From positions 30,819,223-30,883,222 of the forward strand of contig CM070609.1 in assembly GCA_036346395.1 (NCBI GenBank): a stretch of DNA of 64,000 nucleotides, written 5' to 3'. This DNA comes from Hsuehochloa calcarea. Its lineage: Eukaryota; Streptophyta; Magnoliopsida; Poales; Poaceae. A model generated the notes under the pieces. That model was not told where the DNA came from, did not search any database, and saw only the letters and a list, made by a program, of their open reading frames with translations. How positions within the stretch are numbered: the stretch's first letter is position 1; each line of letters begins with the position of its first letter. This document shows positions 45,264-58,300 of the stretch, one piece after another. A program made the translations under genes and the position numbers.

Positions 45264-45888
45264 AAACCAAACAAATATGATAAGAACTGTTCAATGCTTA
45301 GTTCTGGTGCTTGGCAGTTCTGGTTAGACATTGAATGGTACAGAAGTAAAGCATTTATCAATAATATTACACTTCGGTCAGAGGAAATAATAAAAAGATT
45401 CTTAAACCAAAAAATCTATAGAGCAGTAAAGCCAAGTGGCTTATATGTCAAATGAGACAATAGGAATTCTTGTGTCGAAGCACAAATAAAAGATAGGGAA
45501 ATACCCAAATAGGTATCCACCCTATGCCATACCTTGGATAACAGCAACACTTCTCGATTCTTTTCACCTATAAGCACAACATGGAAATCCATGAAAACAA
45601 GATGTTTGCAATTTGATACATGGGTAAACAGAGGAATATAGGTGATGTGTGTGGAAACACATTGAACACCTAATTTCTCTTATATCTGTATGCAAGTAAC
45701 TATCTAATCATCTAATTTTCTATTTATATGCAATGCATCCTCTGATCTTTTGATTTTACCTCCATCACTATCACTAATCTCAAATGAGACCATAAAGGCA
45801 GGATTTTCGCATCCAGAGAGAATATTTTTCCTTCTAAAATGGTATGTACTTGTAGAGACGCGATTCAAAGGATGAACAGAGTGGTGTA
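45264..45888. other. Spacer between element C and the MAD2 remnant
   Basis: AT-rich sequence. A minus-strand frame continues from the MAD2 exon for about 60 codons but has no similarity to MAD2 and is not called coding. Confidence 0.4.
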
Positions 45889-45889
45889 C

Positions 45890-46563
45890 CCTTTCTCGAC
45901 GACCTCGGCGTCGGTATCGATGTTGATGTTCCAGCGCTCCAACACCTCTGAGGTGGCCTTGCTCATAATTACAAGAATGATCCTCTGGAGCTTCCCGGCT
46001 TCGAGCCAATCTACGGCTTTCATCCACACAACAAATCAATGCGTAAGCAACATGCTGAGCTAATTGCAATATGCAACTGGTGCAGGAACTGAGGAGGAGA
46101 GGGAGATATCGATGGGAACGAAGCTGAGAGCTGGGAGGTGATGCTAGCAATGAAGGCCTTGACCCCATTGTCCTGAATGAGCAGCATGGTCAGCCCGTAC
46201 TTCTTCACCTTGGCAAAGCTCTCCTCCGGGTACACCCGACGGTTGTACAGGATGCTACAACCACACAGACCAAACACAAATCAATCAAAAACCAATTACT
46301 TTTCACCAATCCATTTCAAAGGAAATTAACACTCGATGCCGTCGCTATTCCCGGCGTGTGCACCTGTTCACCACATAACCTGCGACCAAAGTATTCCATC
46401 AAACACCTATCGCGTAGAATCATTCCATCAAACACCCATCGGATGAGCGATTAGGGAGGTGGAGGGGGCGCGTACGTACCGAAGAACTCGCTGACAATTC
46501 GCTGACGATGGCAGCGGAGCCCTGCAGCGTGATGATGTCCTTGGACGCTGTCCTCGACACCAT
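45890..46563 (-). pseudogene. MAD2: MAD2 spindle-checkpoint protein, truncated pseudogene
   Basis: Exon 1 (46480-46563) encodes MVSRTASKDIITLQGSAAIV and S, the N-terminus of plant MAD2. An 11-bp tandem duplication (46489-46499 against 46500-46510) then shifts the frame before the conserved EFFG and the donor GTACGT. Exon 2 (about 46140-46254) gives SILYNRRVYPEESFAKVKKY, then MLLIQDNGVKAFIASITSQL. Exon 3 (45890-46010) gives WLEAGKLQRIILVIMSKATS, then EVLERWNINIDTDAEVVEKG. The remaining HORMA-domain exons, including the mobile safety-belt C-terminus, are absent, and the splice sites around exons 2 and 3 look eroded. MAD2 inhibits the anaphase-promoting complex through CDC20 at unattached kinetochores. 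This copy cannot do so, and a functional gene must lie elsewhere. Confidence 0.88.
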
Positions 46564-47190
46564 CTCTCCTCCTCCTCGCACATTCATTCGTTGATTGAAA
46601 CCGTCGTACATTTGCTCTAGTCGATTTGGGCGGTTGCAAAGGGAGTTGATGGAGCATGGGAATGGGAGGACCTTTCAGCTGGTGCTTGCGGTTAGAGTTG
46701 AGAAGCTTACAATGGTTGGCACCACCATGATGCTAAGGGTGCCACCACCGCGGCATGGTGGTGTCGTGGGAGCCACCGTCGAAGGAGAAGAGTAGGTGGA
46801 CGCGGGTGTAGATCGCAACCGGGGCCAAGGCAAGGGAGGAAAGCCAATTGGCGAGGGCATGCCAACTTGGCGCCACGGGATCCGGCCATCCTCGAGCACG
46901 GCGTCGTCGGATCCGGCCTTTCCCCAAGCACCCTGTTGCGGGAGAAGTGGGGGTATGGATATGTTCACGAGTCACGAGGAGATAGCGGGGCGAGACCTTA
47001 TCCCTGTTAGGCTGGGTCCGCATGTTGATGCGCCTCGATGAGGAATTTAGGACGAGAGAGAGAGAGACCAACCAGGTGCATGAGAGAAATGACATCATCC
47101 AGCTGCATGGGGTAAATTATTTTTTTATTAGTTAAGATAAGAAATAATAAATGAGATATTGCGCTCAAGTGCAATCTGTCCAGGGTGAGT
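46564..47190. other. Upstream of the MAD2 remnant; no gene called
   Basis: GC-rich frames on both strands (for example 46733-47098 minus) lack domains. The part next to the ATG may be the former MAD2 promoter and leader. Confidence 0.35.
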
Positions 47191-48160
47191 TCCAGTGGCG
47201 GAGCCAGGAATTTGATATTGGGGGTGCACACACAAAGCAATACCTAGTGCGATTAGTTTAAACAAGGGAAAAAGCTACCGATTAGGGAAAAAATTCACAG
47301 CCTAGCGATAGACCCGGTTATCGGTGGTTACCAGAATTTTCGGATTTATTTTGGCCGAAATTTTCGAATCAAAATTTGAATTTTTTGTGAACTTCAAACA
47401 AAAAATACATTAAAAAATGCATAGCCAAGGTTCGAACCCAAAACTAACCTCTTCAAGACTAAGGGTGTTTGCACTATTGTGTTTGCATATGTTTACAAAA
47501 TTTCTTTATATTTGTCAAAAAAAACTAGCAAATCTGAATTTTTTTTGCCGGTTGGAAATTTTACGGATGGGTCCCAGAATCGATTTTCACGCAGAATCAC
47601 GAAATTTCATCGAAAAAGTTTTTCCTGGTTCAAATTACGCATCGCCCAATGAAGCCAGGAATATGCCCTTTAGAAGTAAAAAAAATGTCAAGAAAAAAAA
47701 AAGAACAGAGGAAATCGTATACTAGTATTTTTTTTCGTATGTCATTACTATTGTAATCAATTTGGAAAATAACTTGCATAATAATATGAATGTGAGAAAA
47801 AAAAAGAAGTTGCTCCATGCGCATATACGATTGTAGCTAGCCGAGATGACACCACGACAGGAACAAAAGGCTGCACCGAGAACCAAAACATTTCATCAGA
47901 ACAGATGCCAAAAGTCTTCACTAGCTTCTACAACTAGTCTTTTGTGATAATACTCTATGTAATCGATTGTACAATGACTTAGAAAAGGTGTAGGTGCGGG
48001 TGCCTCAGTGCCTGGCGACTTGCTCTAGTTGGTAGCCTGATGGGCTGAATTATTGAAATGATCAGTCCAAGTACCCAACTGCTAAGTGCTTATACTTAGT
48101 AAAAATAATAATTTATTTTTAGCATTTATTTTTTTGGGGTGCCCATGGTGAGTTCAATGC
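47191..48160. mobile_element. Repeat-like DNA upstream of GEX2
   Basis: Begins with AGTGGCGGAGCCAGGAATTT, a phrase found in many grass repeats. It continues with CCGGTTATCGGTGGTTACC and AATTTTCGAATCAAAATTTG blocks resembling the hAT-type element at 58369-58897. No defined ends or target duplication were found. Confidence 0.3.
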
Positions 48161-48311
48161 AAATGATGCATGCGCTGGCGGTTACCACCTTGCGGTTCCA
48201 CTTCCCACAGTGTATACCCTCCTAATTCATCACAAACCTCCCCTCGTCCGCTTCCCTCCACGGCCATCTCCGACCAAACGCAGAATTCCTACGTCCCAAG
48301 GAAAAGAAGGC

Positions 48312-51300
48312 ATGGGCAACTCCGCTGCGATCTCCTTGCTCTCGATCTTTCCTCTCTCCCTTCTTCTCTGCATTGCAGCACTGAACCCGTCAATGGCACA
48401 GCAACCTTACTCTCAGCAAGGTTCCAATCTCGTTTCCTCAATTCCATTTCCTACCATCTTTACATCATACTCTTAAGTGATGTGTTCTGTATTTGTCTGC
48501 AGTATCTGGACGCCGAGCGCCCGTGCCGTCCTTCGCCTTCAGTTGGCTGGACGACAAGGCGGCGTTCCGAGCCGGCGACACCGCGGTCATCATGATCAAG
48601 GCCCTGGACCTCCCGGCCGGGGAGAAGGACGCCAATGCCACCAGGCGCTCTGTGTCCTTCTCGGTGTCCGTGAACGGTAAGAAAGGCAACAGCTCCTACA
48701 TCACCGACGTCGCCGCGCATCTCGGGGGAGACCCTGCCACTTGGAACATCACCTTCGTTCCCATGAGGGCCGGGGAATTCGTCGTGCTCGTCGGCGAGAT
48801 GCGTTTCGGCGTCGGCGTCTCGTCCCTTCAGTTCACTGTCACGGCCGGCGGCGTGCACCCGTCTACCTCCCTGGTCACTTGGATGTACTACAGCGGATAC
48901 GTCGCCGGATCAAAGGCATTTTTGTCGGTTATCCCTAAAGACGCATTCGGAAACAACATCGCGCGAGGAACCGGAATGCCTGGCGATGAGTTCTTCAGGG
49001 TGTCAGGGTCTTATGGAAATGGGTCAATTATAGAGTTTATGGATTTTCAGTACAATGGATGGGCAGAAGATGGATGCCTTGGCCTTGAGTTCGTGCCAAC
49101 TGTTGCTGGGGACTTCTTGGTGCAGGTTTATGGGGATAATAGGACACTGCGTGATTCACCTTTGTTACTGACAGTGAAGCCAGGTTAGTCCTAGCAAAGC
49201 TCCTCTTGATGTGTTCCATCACATGCTATTTATTCAGTCCAATGCTACACTTGATTTTTTTCTGATAAATTATTTAAATGTACCAAATTTAATCTGCAAG
49301 TAAATAGCAGCGATGTCTTCTGCGGGAAAGGTATACTAACACTAGTTACGGATGTCAGATGCATAATTTTGTGGAAATATCAATAAGTTTTGCAATGTAT
49401 TTAACTTCTTGCAGGTCCACTTGACATAGCGAAAAGCACAGGCAGCTGGAAGCATGGAACAAATATTTTGCAGATATTTTCTAAGCTGGAGATTTTCATA
49501 CATCAGAAGGATTCATTTGGAAATTTTGTCCCAGATATTCATCCATTTGATGCTGGAGTAGTAGAAAGAGCCTCAAATTTGTCTGTCCCAGTAGTAGATC
49601 TTCTGATTGATGTAGTCGCTGATGGAATTCAGCTGCTCTCTTTCAACGTTGTGGAGCCTGGAGAGTTTGTGCTCACAATTTTCGATGCTAAACTGAACCA
49701 AAGGATTTCCAATATGGTGTACATGTATGACGTTTTTGTAGGTATGCTGCTTTGATTTCCTTCTGCAACTATCATTTTCAGTTTCATAATTAATACTTCA
49801 CTAATTGATGTGGAATCAATTGAACTATTCTGCTAATGAAACACCCAGCATCGTTCGGTACAGTCAAGTTTCACATTTGTTATGAGTCCAGAAAAGTAGT
49901 TTGTCATTTGTTCTGTCATGTTCCAAGAGTAGGTCATTTACATTGTGAACAAGATTTAAAATACTAACAGGTTCACTCTTGAAGAAAACCAGTGATGTTC
50001 GAGTGAGGATGAACCAACGCTTTTTCCAATATTTTCATCCAATTCCTGAAAATCATAGAAGCAAAGGTTCTTTCTCAGATAAAATGCAAAGTGAAACTGT
50101 CGTTAGCCAAAATTCTAGTTTTTCTTTCAAGGTTGAAACTATGTATTTTAGTTTGATAGAGTTTTCTCAGTGCTCAGCTGCTCGTTTTTAGGGTATTGCG
50201 ATGGATCGAACAGCTTTGCTAATGGATCTGGTTTAGCACATTCTGTTGCCGGTTCAATGTCATCCTTCATGGTTTACCTGGAGGATCAGTATCACAGCCC
50301 TTCTACAATTCAAACCGTAATGCTGCAAGTGCAGATTTTGAGTAAAAATGGCACGTCTTATGCAAACCCAATTATATCACCTATAAGAGAACCAAACGGT
50401 AATGTTATCAAATCATTTTGTCTTCCATCAATTTAATTTGAAAAATCGTGCTTCAACATTGAATTCATTTACAGAGACAACATCTCTGGAAGGTCCGCAT
50501 TCTTTCAGTCAAGGACCTGCTGACCACCAGAAAGCAAGTATCCTATTCTCACCCTCATTTGATACTGTTTAGTGACATGGGTACTGAAATGCACCATATC
50601 ATTAGATCATTGCTGGAAACTCAACAGTGCAAGCCAGCCATTTTAATGTTTCATATGCTCCTCAAATTGCTGGGGAGTACGAAATTTGGGTGCTGTGTGG
50701 GAACATAGTGCTAAACAATGGAAATCCCTATGCCATGACAGTTTCACCAGGTTGGATATCTCTTATATATCTTCGTAGTAACTCAATTCTACATTCATGC
50801 AATAATATAGTAATTCTTCATCACAATTCAGCAGTGTTCTTCCAATGTTACCTGAATTGTGCTAGGCTGATGTCATTTTCATATACGCTGTGTATGTGCT
50901 GAGCACTTGAATGGATGGGGTTCAAGCCCAAGAAAATAGCAAATGCATGAAAAATGTGGTAGCAAGTTATCACTTATCAGCTGAAACTTCCTATAGTTCT
51001 AAATAATTCGAGAGAGAACTTCGAAAGGTCTCTAAACAATCTATAATTACCTTAAAGCACATCAACTAGTTATGTAGCTCGCATAGAGCCAATTTCAGGA
51101 TGGTTTCTGTCTTTGCAGAACCTTTCTTTTTTTGCAGGCGCAGTCAACAAATCTTTATCAAGTGCTCTCATGTTTGATCCCAGAGTCAAAAGATCAGTCA
51201 GAAATGAAGTACTTGTTCGACTTGTTGACTCGTTCATGAACCCAGTGGTATCTTTACAGTCAACATTGAGGTTTCAGCTAACATCTGCAAATATTACGAC

Positions 51301-54300
51301 CCCTATGAATACATCAAGCTTCGTGGCAGGGGAATTTGTCGACAACAAAGATGGATCATATACTGCTCATTATGTAGCAAGGTATCTTGGTTCATATAGC
51401 ATGTGTATACAATTAGAGGATGGGCAGCTGGCTCCTTGTCCATTCGAAGTTCATGTTCTTGCAGGTAAAGTTTCAGTTTGTCAGATGAGATTTTAGTTAA
51501 AATCCTAGTTGGTAGAAACTAGAAAGTACTTGTCTATTTATATTCTGAAACATTTGAACATTACCAATTTCTGATTGTTTGTTGAAGAACTCTGTGATGG
51601 ACTCAAAATATCTCCCTGCAGATGAATACTTTTCTGAGGTTCATAATGATAGTATTTCAGTTTGGGAGGATGAATCAGTTTCATTTGATGTACTGTCAAA
51701 TGACTACATTGCAGGAGGCCAAGCTGAAATTGTTAATTCATCCTCAGTAAGTTATGCTGTGAAGTAACTGCACAATTCAGTGTATCCCAAATTCCCAATC
51801 CTACTATTTGTCACCTCATAGTACAGTGATAATCACAACCTTTTCGTATGTAAACCTGTCATCAACCCTTACGAATTTTTTGCAATGTCGTCGTTAAATA
51901 CTTTGACTTGAGTAATATTTCAGTTGCTTCATTATCTCATATTCACATTACTTTGATACTTCAGCATTTTTATATCATGATAATTTTTCCCTTCCTTTTG
52001 AAGCCACTTCATGGATCAGTCCTACAATACAACCAAATATATCGGTACACACCTTTTGAAGGGTTCTTTGGGAATGACTCATTTTCATACACAATATCTG
52101 ACAAACATAACAATGTTGTCACTAGCACAGTATTCATTTCTGTTCTATGCATACCACCTCAGTTTATCTCTTTACCCCACCAGTTGCATGTAACTGAAGA
52201 TACAATCGGCCCAAAATTTGGGTAAGCTTTTCTTTTTCCTGTCTAACCTCTGCGTATGTCTATTTTTGGTCTCTTTTCTTCTTTTCTTTACTTCCTGAAC
52301 TAATCAGATATGAATATATTTTTGACAGTGGGTTTCCAGGGATTGAAATAATATATTCAGATACAGCAGAAAATATATCTGTTACAGTGAAAGCACAGTA
52401 TGGAACTGTCTTTCTTGCTCCTATGCCAATGAAACTTCTACAGCCATCAGATGTACTTTCAATCAGCAGGGGAGGTAGAGCTGGCAAAGACTTGATACTA
52501 CAAGGAACAGTTGAAGCAATAAATGGCGCTCTACAATTGCTTCAGTATATTGGGTACTGATCAAGAATCTGAATCTTCCTTTGTCTTTTACAAGCCCTGA
52601 TTTTACAAGAATTTTTGTAGAATTTTACTAAGGATCCTAATCCTATCACTATGTGCAGAAATGAAGACTTCTATGGAAACGATGTTATAATGCTATATGC
52701 CATGAACAGAAATGGTATAGAAGATGCTAAGTTACCCATATTCGTCGAACCCATCAATGATCCTCCAGTTATACTAGCTCCAAAGTCTGTTTTCTTGGGT
52801 GAGAAAGAATCAAGAGAAGGATATCAAATCTTTGACAAGCAAAGGGATCCATTTGAGTTCTCCATTGTTGAACCAGATCTTCGGAGTTTCCCAGGTACTT
52901 TGTCTGTGTTATCTTTTGTTATGAATTGTACATGGGGAATCTCCTGCTTAGTTTGAGATGTAAGATGCTGTTTCTAGTCTGACACGTTACATTGTTCGTA
53001 GAAAATTATAAAGCAAACTTACTTTATTCTTATTTTGCAGGGAACAAATCTCATCTTCTGCTAGTGCTCTCCTCAGAAGTCCTTGAAGGAACTTTGGTGA
53101 TGACCTTGCCGGCTGGTATCGTCACCACTGCGGAGCTCAAGACTGAAGGCAATAACCATTGGCAGTCGCTTCAGACCTATGTGGCCATTGCAAATCAATT
53201 TGTCCTGAGAGGAACTGGTATCAGATTCCGTGGAAGTGTCCTCGACTGCAACAATGCAATGCAGCAGTTGTTTTACCAGGTAAATCTTCTTTCTTCTCTG
53301 ATCATTGCAATTGTTCACTCCGTGAATTTTCTTTCCTTGCTTGAGAGAATATGCTGTTTCTCAGCCCAGTATATAATTATTGCAGTGATCATTGCGTAGA
53401 TATTCGTGTGAGTTGTAGCCATCATTTACATAGATGTTAGTTCACTTCAGGACATATTTTGTTTTCAGACTCTCCAAATGAGCTCTTTTTTCAGATCAAA
53501 TTGGTGGCTGGCAAAGTGGTTGACTGCCTAGAAGTTACATAGATAAATAAATGTTACTCTTTCTGCTTCACAAGAGAATGTTTGCAGGGCCCAAGCCACG
53601 AGACAACCTTATCCATCACTGTAAACGACCTGGGAAACTATGGATGCTACCCGGACTGTTCAGAGATGATGTCGACGCCATTATCCACTGCGAAGACTGT
53701 TCGTCTAGTCAAAAGGAAATCTATGAACTCAAGAAGAGCTCTCCGTAAGTATCAATGCCGATGATTTTGTTGGTGGTGATGTTTGGTCATTGGGTGTTGT
53801 TACTTCTAGTACAACCTTTTGTGCTAAATGTCTACACACTCCACATTGTATGGAACTAAAATCTCTCTTTTTTTTCTGTACTACAAATATTTCTAGTGGT
53901 CGGCTCAGCAATAGCAATTGAGATCCTGACAATGCTATGTCTTGGTGGCGTTCTTCTGTATTTCCTCTTAAAATGCATGAATGCCCTGAAAGGCAAGCAA
54001 AGAGATCGCATCGATAATGAAACTCGCACACCGGAACAAACCCCAGCTCATCAATATGTGAGTATATTTCTTTCTGAAACTTTCACAGGGCAAGTAGCAT
54101 CTGCGCAATGGTGATTTTGATCTTTGTCATCTACAAACTTGCTGAGAATTTTTGCTGACGTTCTCCTGCAATGCAAAAAGATGAGTGCCTCGCCCTCGGA
54201 TGACCCTGGATATTGCTCAGCACCTGCAGCTGTGCTCTCATTAAGCTTAAGTGGAAACAGAACGAGTTTTCGGCAGAGGTAAGCAATGCTAATATGCTTC

Positions 54301-54572
54301 GTATTCAGAAACTTCTGCTGTGAATTTTGCAGCTAACTCAGCATGGATGATGACAAAATATCTCGTTTTTATGCTTGTTTATCCTTGAAACATCACTGAG
54401 GGAATTGAACTGCGAGGTTGCCTGGAATTGAAAATGACTTGTGTCTAATTGCCGTTCGTTTTGGGACTTCAGGTCTTCCACGTCATGCAAGCAGGAACTG
54501 GAACTACAGCCATTCTCTGGGATAAGAAACGACGGAAATCAAGATGCTCAGCTTGTAGTAGACAAGGACTAG
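48312..54572 (+). CDS. GEX2: GEX2-like gamete-expressed membrane protein with filamin/Ig-like repeats (16 exons)
   Basis: Exons: 48312-48420, 48503-49183, 49415-49741, 50192-50398, 50475-50537, about 50606 or 50628-50750, 51138-51464, 51622-51746, 52004-52221, 52329-52553, 52659-52894, 53041-53279, 53588-53744, 53897-54057, 54181-54278, 54473-54572. All have GT..AG introns. The product is about 1130 residues: a signal peptide (LLSIFPLSLLLCIAALNPSM), several filamin/Ig-like domains (recurring pattern VPTVAGDFLVQVYGDN, PQIAGEYEIWVLCGN, KDGSYTAHYVARYLGSYSM), cadherin-like segments (SVSFDVLSNDY, FGNDSFSYTISD), then one transmembrane helix near residue 1020-1047 (IEILTMLCLGGVLLYFLL) and a short cytosolic tail. 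In Arabidopsis GEX2 is a sperm surface protein needed for gamete adhesion. That role here is inference. The exon 5/6 junction is unsettled: the stronger-looking 50606 start is one base out of phase, whereas 50628 keeps frame. Confidence 0.85.
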
Positions 54573-55316
54573 TAATAATTGTTTAACAATTTACCCTAGC
54601 ATGTTCTCCAGAATCCAAATTTTCCTACTGTTCACTCCACTCAATAATGAATGCCCACCACAGAAAAAATTATTTAGTTTGACAGCAGTTACGTACTTAC
54701 ATGTAATGCAGACACAGATGAAACTGCCAATAACCTGTAAATGAACAGAATCAATCAAAGGGGCAGATTTGGCATAAACTACTATCAACATACGTTTCTA
54801 TATTTGTTCTATAACTGTGATGACATTTCGTCCTTACCAGTTCAAAAGAAACCGGTAAATACTGCATGTGCATTTGGGAAATATACTGCTCAAAATTGAA
54901 AGATTACTATATACAAGTATACAAAACGTGAATATTGTACATATCTTTCGAAAAGGAAACAAGATGGATAATTGCCTACATTTTTATTGACAACCATTAC
55001 AGATGGTTACGTTTTCTGGATGTATGTAGAGACCGACATAATTGAATCAAAATGAAGCAGCCTCTCGGACTAAAAGCTTCTTCATACAGCGATAAACAAA
55101 AGAAGCGCCTACTCACGTCGACAACATTTTTTCAGTCAGTCAGAAGAATAGCCACATCTTGCTGACTTGCTACCTGGCCTGTTCGGTTGGATGCATCCTG
55201 TGGTGATTTATCCATAACCTAACCGAATGCAGTGGCAGTACACACTCCCGTAGTCTCACACAGAAACCATAATGGGTATTACCACATGGTTCTCCACCAG
55301 AAATGGATAGAATGAA
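54573..55316. other. Convergent 3' regions of GEX2 and the 5'-nucleotidase gene
   Basis: 745 bp between the two stop codons, tail to tail. It holds both 3' untranslated regions, and transcripts may overlap. AATAAT and AATGAA-type signals occur near 54574 and 54645 on the plus strand. No additional gene visible. Confidence 0.5.
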
Positions 55317-58300
55317 CTATGAGCCACTGAACAAACTCGCTGGGACCTACAACACGAAATGTTCAAAACATCATTCTAAGTTAATCAAAATTTCAATATA
55401 TCAGCATTTATTCAAAATATAACTAAAATGTAACTGTAAGAGGAATCAAGCCAGTTATCCCAATGGTGACATTTAACTGACAAATGAAGTGTTCAGTTTC
55501 ATGGAAAATTCTAACTTGCTTCCCTCCAAAGAGGAAAATGGTATTGTGTTTCTTAAGCAACAGAAAAAGAAGAAATACAAAGCTTTCCGTTTGGAAACCA
55601 ACCAAACAACTATATTTTGGAGTTTCCTGTAAGAAACAGTTATTGAAACAAACTAAACATGTGGTTAAAAAATTAAAATACCACATAAGTGATGAAATTT
55701 AAGTTACCTTTGCATTGTGTGGCATGATCTTTATGTCATGAGGTGGATGAAGCCATGATTCAGGGGCATATGACAAGTTCTCAAGCTTGCTGGTGTAGAT
55801 ATCTGCATATTGATGAATGTGATAGGCAAATGATGATTCCCTTCCAGTGTCTGTAAGGAAAGTTGCACCAAAAGAACTATTGAACAGATCCCGCATCCCA
55901 GAACGACATCGACACCTTTCTGCATTCAACTCATCTAGCAATGATCTGTAAGCTTGGCCTTTCTCAGTGCTAACCACAGTTGCATGAACTTTCCCAAGTA
56001 GAGCATGTATTATACTTAATTTTGCCTGCAGTGTAGGATATAGTTAAGGTAACATGATAATCCACGTGGATGGAAAATCATGGACTAACACACTGTATAT
56101 TTGATAGAGCAAGCAAATCATAACAAAATGAATAAAAATAGTAAATTCCATCATTCTGTTCGATGGAGCAATTTGTGGTGCAACTGATTGTCCCTGTGCC
56201 ATGTTTTAGATGATACGTGCTGATAAGTTGGACCTTTAAAGATTTACCACCCCAGACCCCAAGTGCCCTATGAGACTTCAATAACACTTAAAACTTCGAC
56301 AAAATGCCTACTGCCTTCTCTCAGTGCTGATGTCAGATTTCACAATATTTGTTACAAACTTGGAAGGGAACAATTGTTAGTAAGAGCTGCAGACATTATA
56401 AAAGCAATTCTAACACACTGATGATAAACTAAGAGGCGATTACATACAGAGTGTATACATTCTCTTTTAGGTACTAGCATGTAGCTATTTTACAAACCGA
56501 TAATTTTAGTAAAACATGATAATTGATAATTACCATCTCATCTAGACATATGTATCACAATAGACTATAATTAGGGTTTGTATTGCTTCAGACTTTTAAG
56601 CTTTAATTCAAATGGCTTAAAATTTTCAATTTCTAATCCAACTAGGAATTTTACTAACTATTAATCCTTCAAAACACTATTTACAATGCGTAACTGTGAT
56701 GAACCTTAGTTCATGAAGGTAACTATCGTACTGAGGAGGGGAGGGATCTTAGGAGAAAGATCAAAGTTGAGATCATGGACTGGAGACTTCAGATGAGAGA
56801 GACTATTTCATTCTTCTTCTTGCCTATTACCGACAATTACAATAGGCCTCCTCATATAGAGGGCTCTCCTAAATATAGATAAGATCAATCTATATAATAA
56901 CCTTCCTAGCTAAGAGATAAGATACCAACTAATGAGATAAGATGCCAACTAATGCAACATAACTTGATAACCAAGTTGCTTCTGCCACCAGCCCTAGCAG
57001 CTGCAGGCTGCCCCTTGGTGTACGGCCCCTAATGGGCTAGGCTGCGCAGCACAAGAGAGTAGCCGTGCTGTTGCACGGGTTGGCTGATAATTTTAAGTTT
57101 TAACCACAATCACAGGGTGCTAGGGGAACAGAAAAATGGAGTTACATATTCTAGAGGCAGATGATATACAAACCTGTTGGAACCGGAAGCTGTCGCCATT
57201 CTGAATTTCTATTTCATCCTGAAGTGGCAAAGAATAGATCATTGTAAGTTGTAACACAGTACAAATGTAATTACACATTTTGTATGACAAAGTAGTGTGT
57301 AAAAGGTCGGAATCAGGCGAGAAATCTACAAGAGAATCATTCGGGTCTTCTTTTTCAAACAAGCACAAACTCATTCACGTCATCTAAATAGCTTATCCCA
57401 CATGTTCAAGATCAAGAAAACCTAAGAGGTTAGTTTGGATTTTTCAATACCATTTTCCTTCATTTTAACATCGTTTTCTCAGCTTAACCTGAATTATTGG
57501 CGATCTTCTTTAGTACCAACAGGATCAAGACAACCTACGAGGTAATTAGTCAACCAGTAAAATCTTAAGATGTTAAATTAGTGATGCTTGTATTTCACAC
57601 TAGTTTCTGGCACATGCAAAAGTAAATATCAAGTAAAAAAAGAAGCACCTACCTCAAGTTCGCGAATTACAGCAGCTGTTCGCCAACCAGCTTTTGAAGG
57701 CCCTCTCAAGTCGCTCAAAAGATGATCACCAAAGTAAATCACCTACGACATGGACAAAAAGACATGAGATGACATATTTAAATGGACAACTTTCAAAAGT
57801 CAGTATTGAGGAGATGCATGTGTTAGTATGAGAGTGAAGACCAGACCAAGTTATATCTATAGTAGCTTTACAGATATGACAAGGTTATGGTAATACTCTA
57901 TTAGATTAAGCATGAAACATAGTCAACATGCAGCAGATGAGCCTAAATATCATGTGACACGTTCCACTATGCAGCAGCAAAATCAACTACCATTTGACAT
58001 GTGCAAATGTTTGACATGAAAACTATTGTGTTTATTTAAGAAGAAAAACTATATTACTCTAGATACAAAAGTTAAAGCTGATGGAACATATTTAAAAAAT
58101 GATCCTTCTTGAGGTTCAAAATAGCCAACCTCTGAGCCTCTCCATTTTGTAATCTGCAGAAATGATTTTAAACAGCCGTGGTAATATACTTGATTTGGCA
58201 TAAACTTGTCAACTGCAGTAAAAGCTAAGGTATCCTTTTCAGTGTCATACACCCTACAAGTAACCGGTAAATATAGTTAGGAATCCAGAATTAGAGTAGA

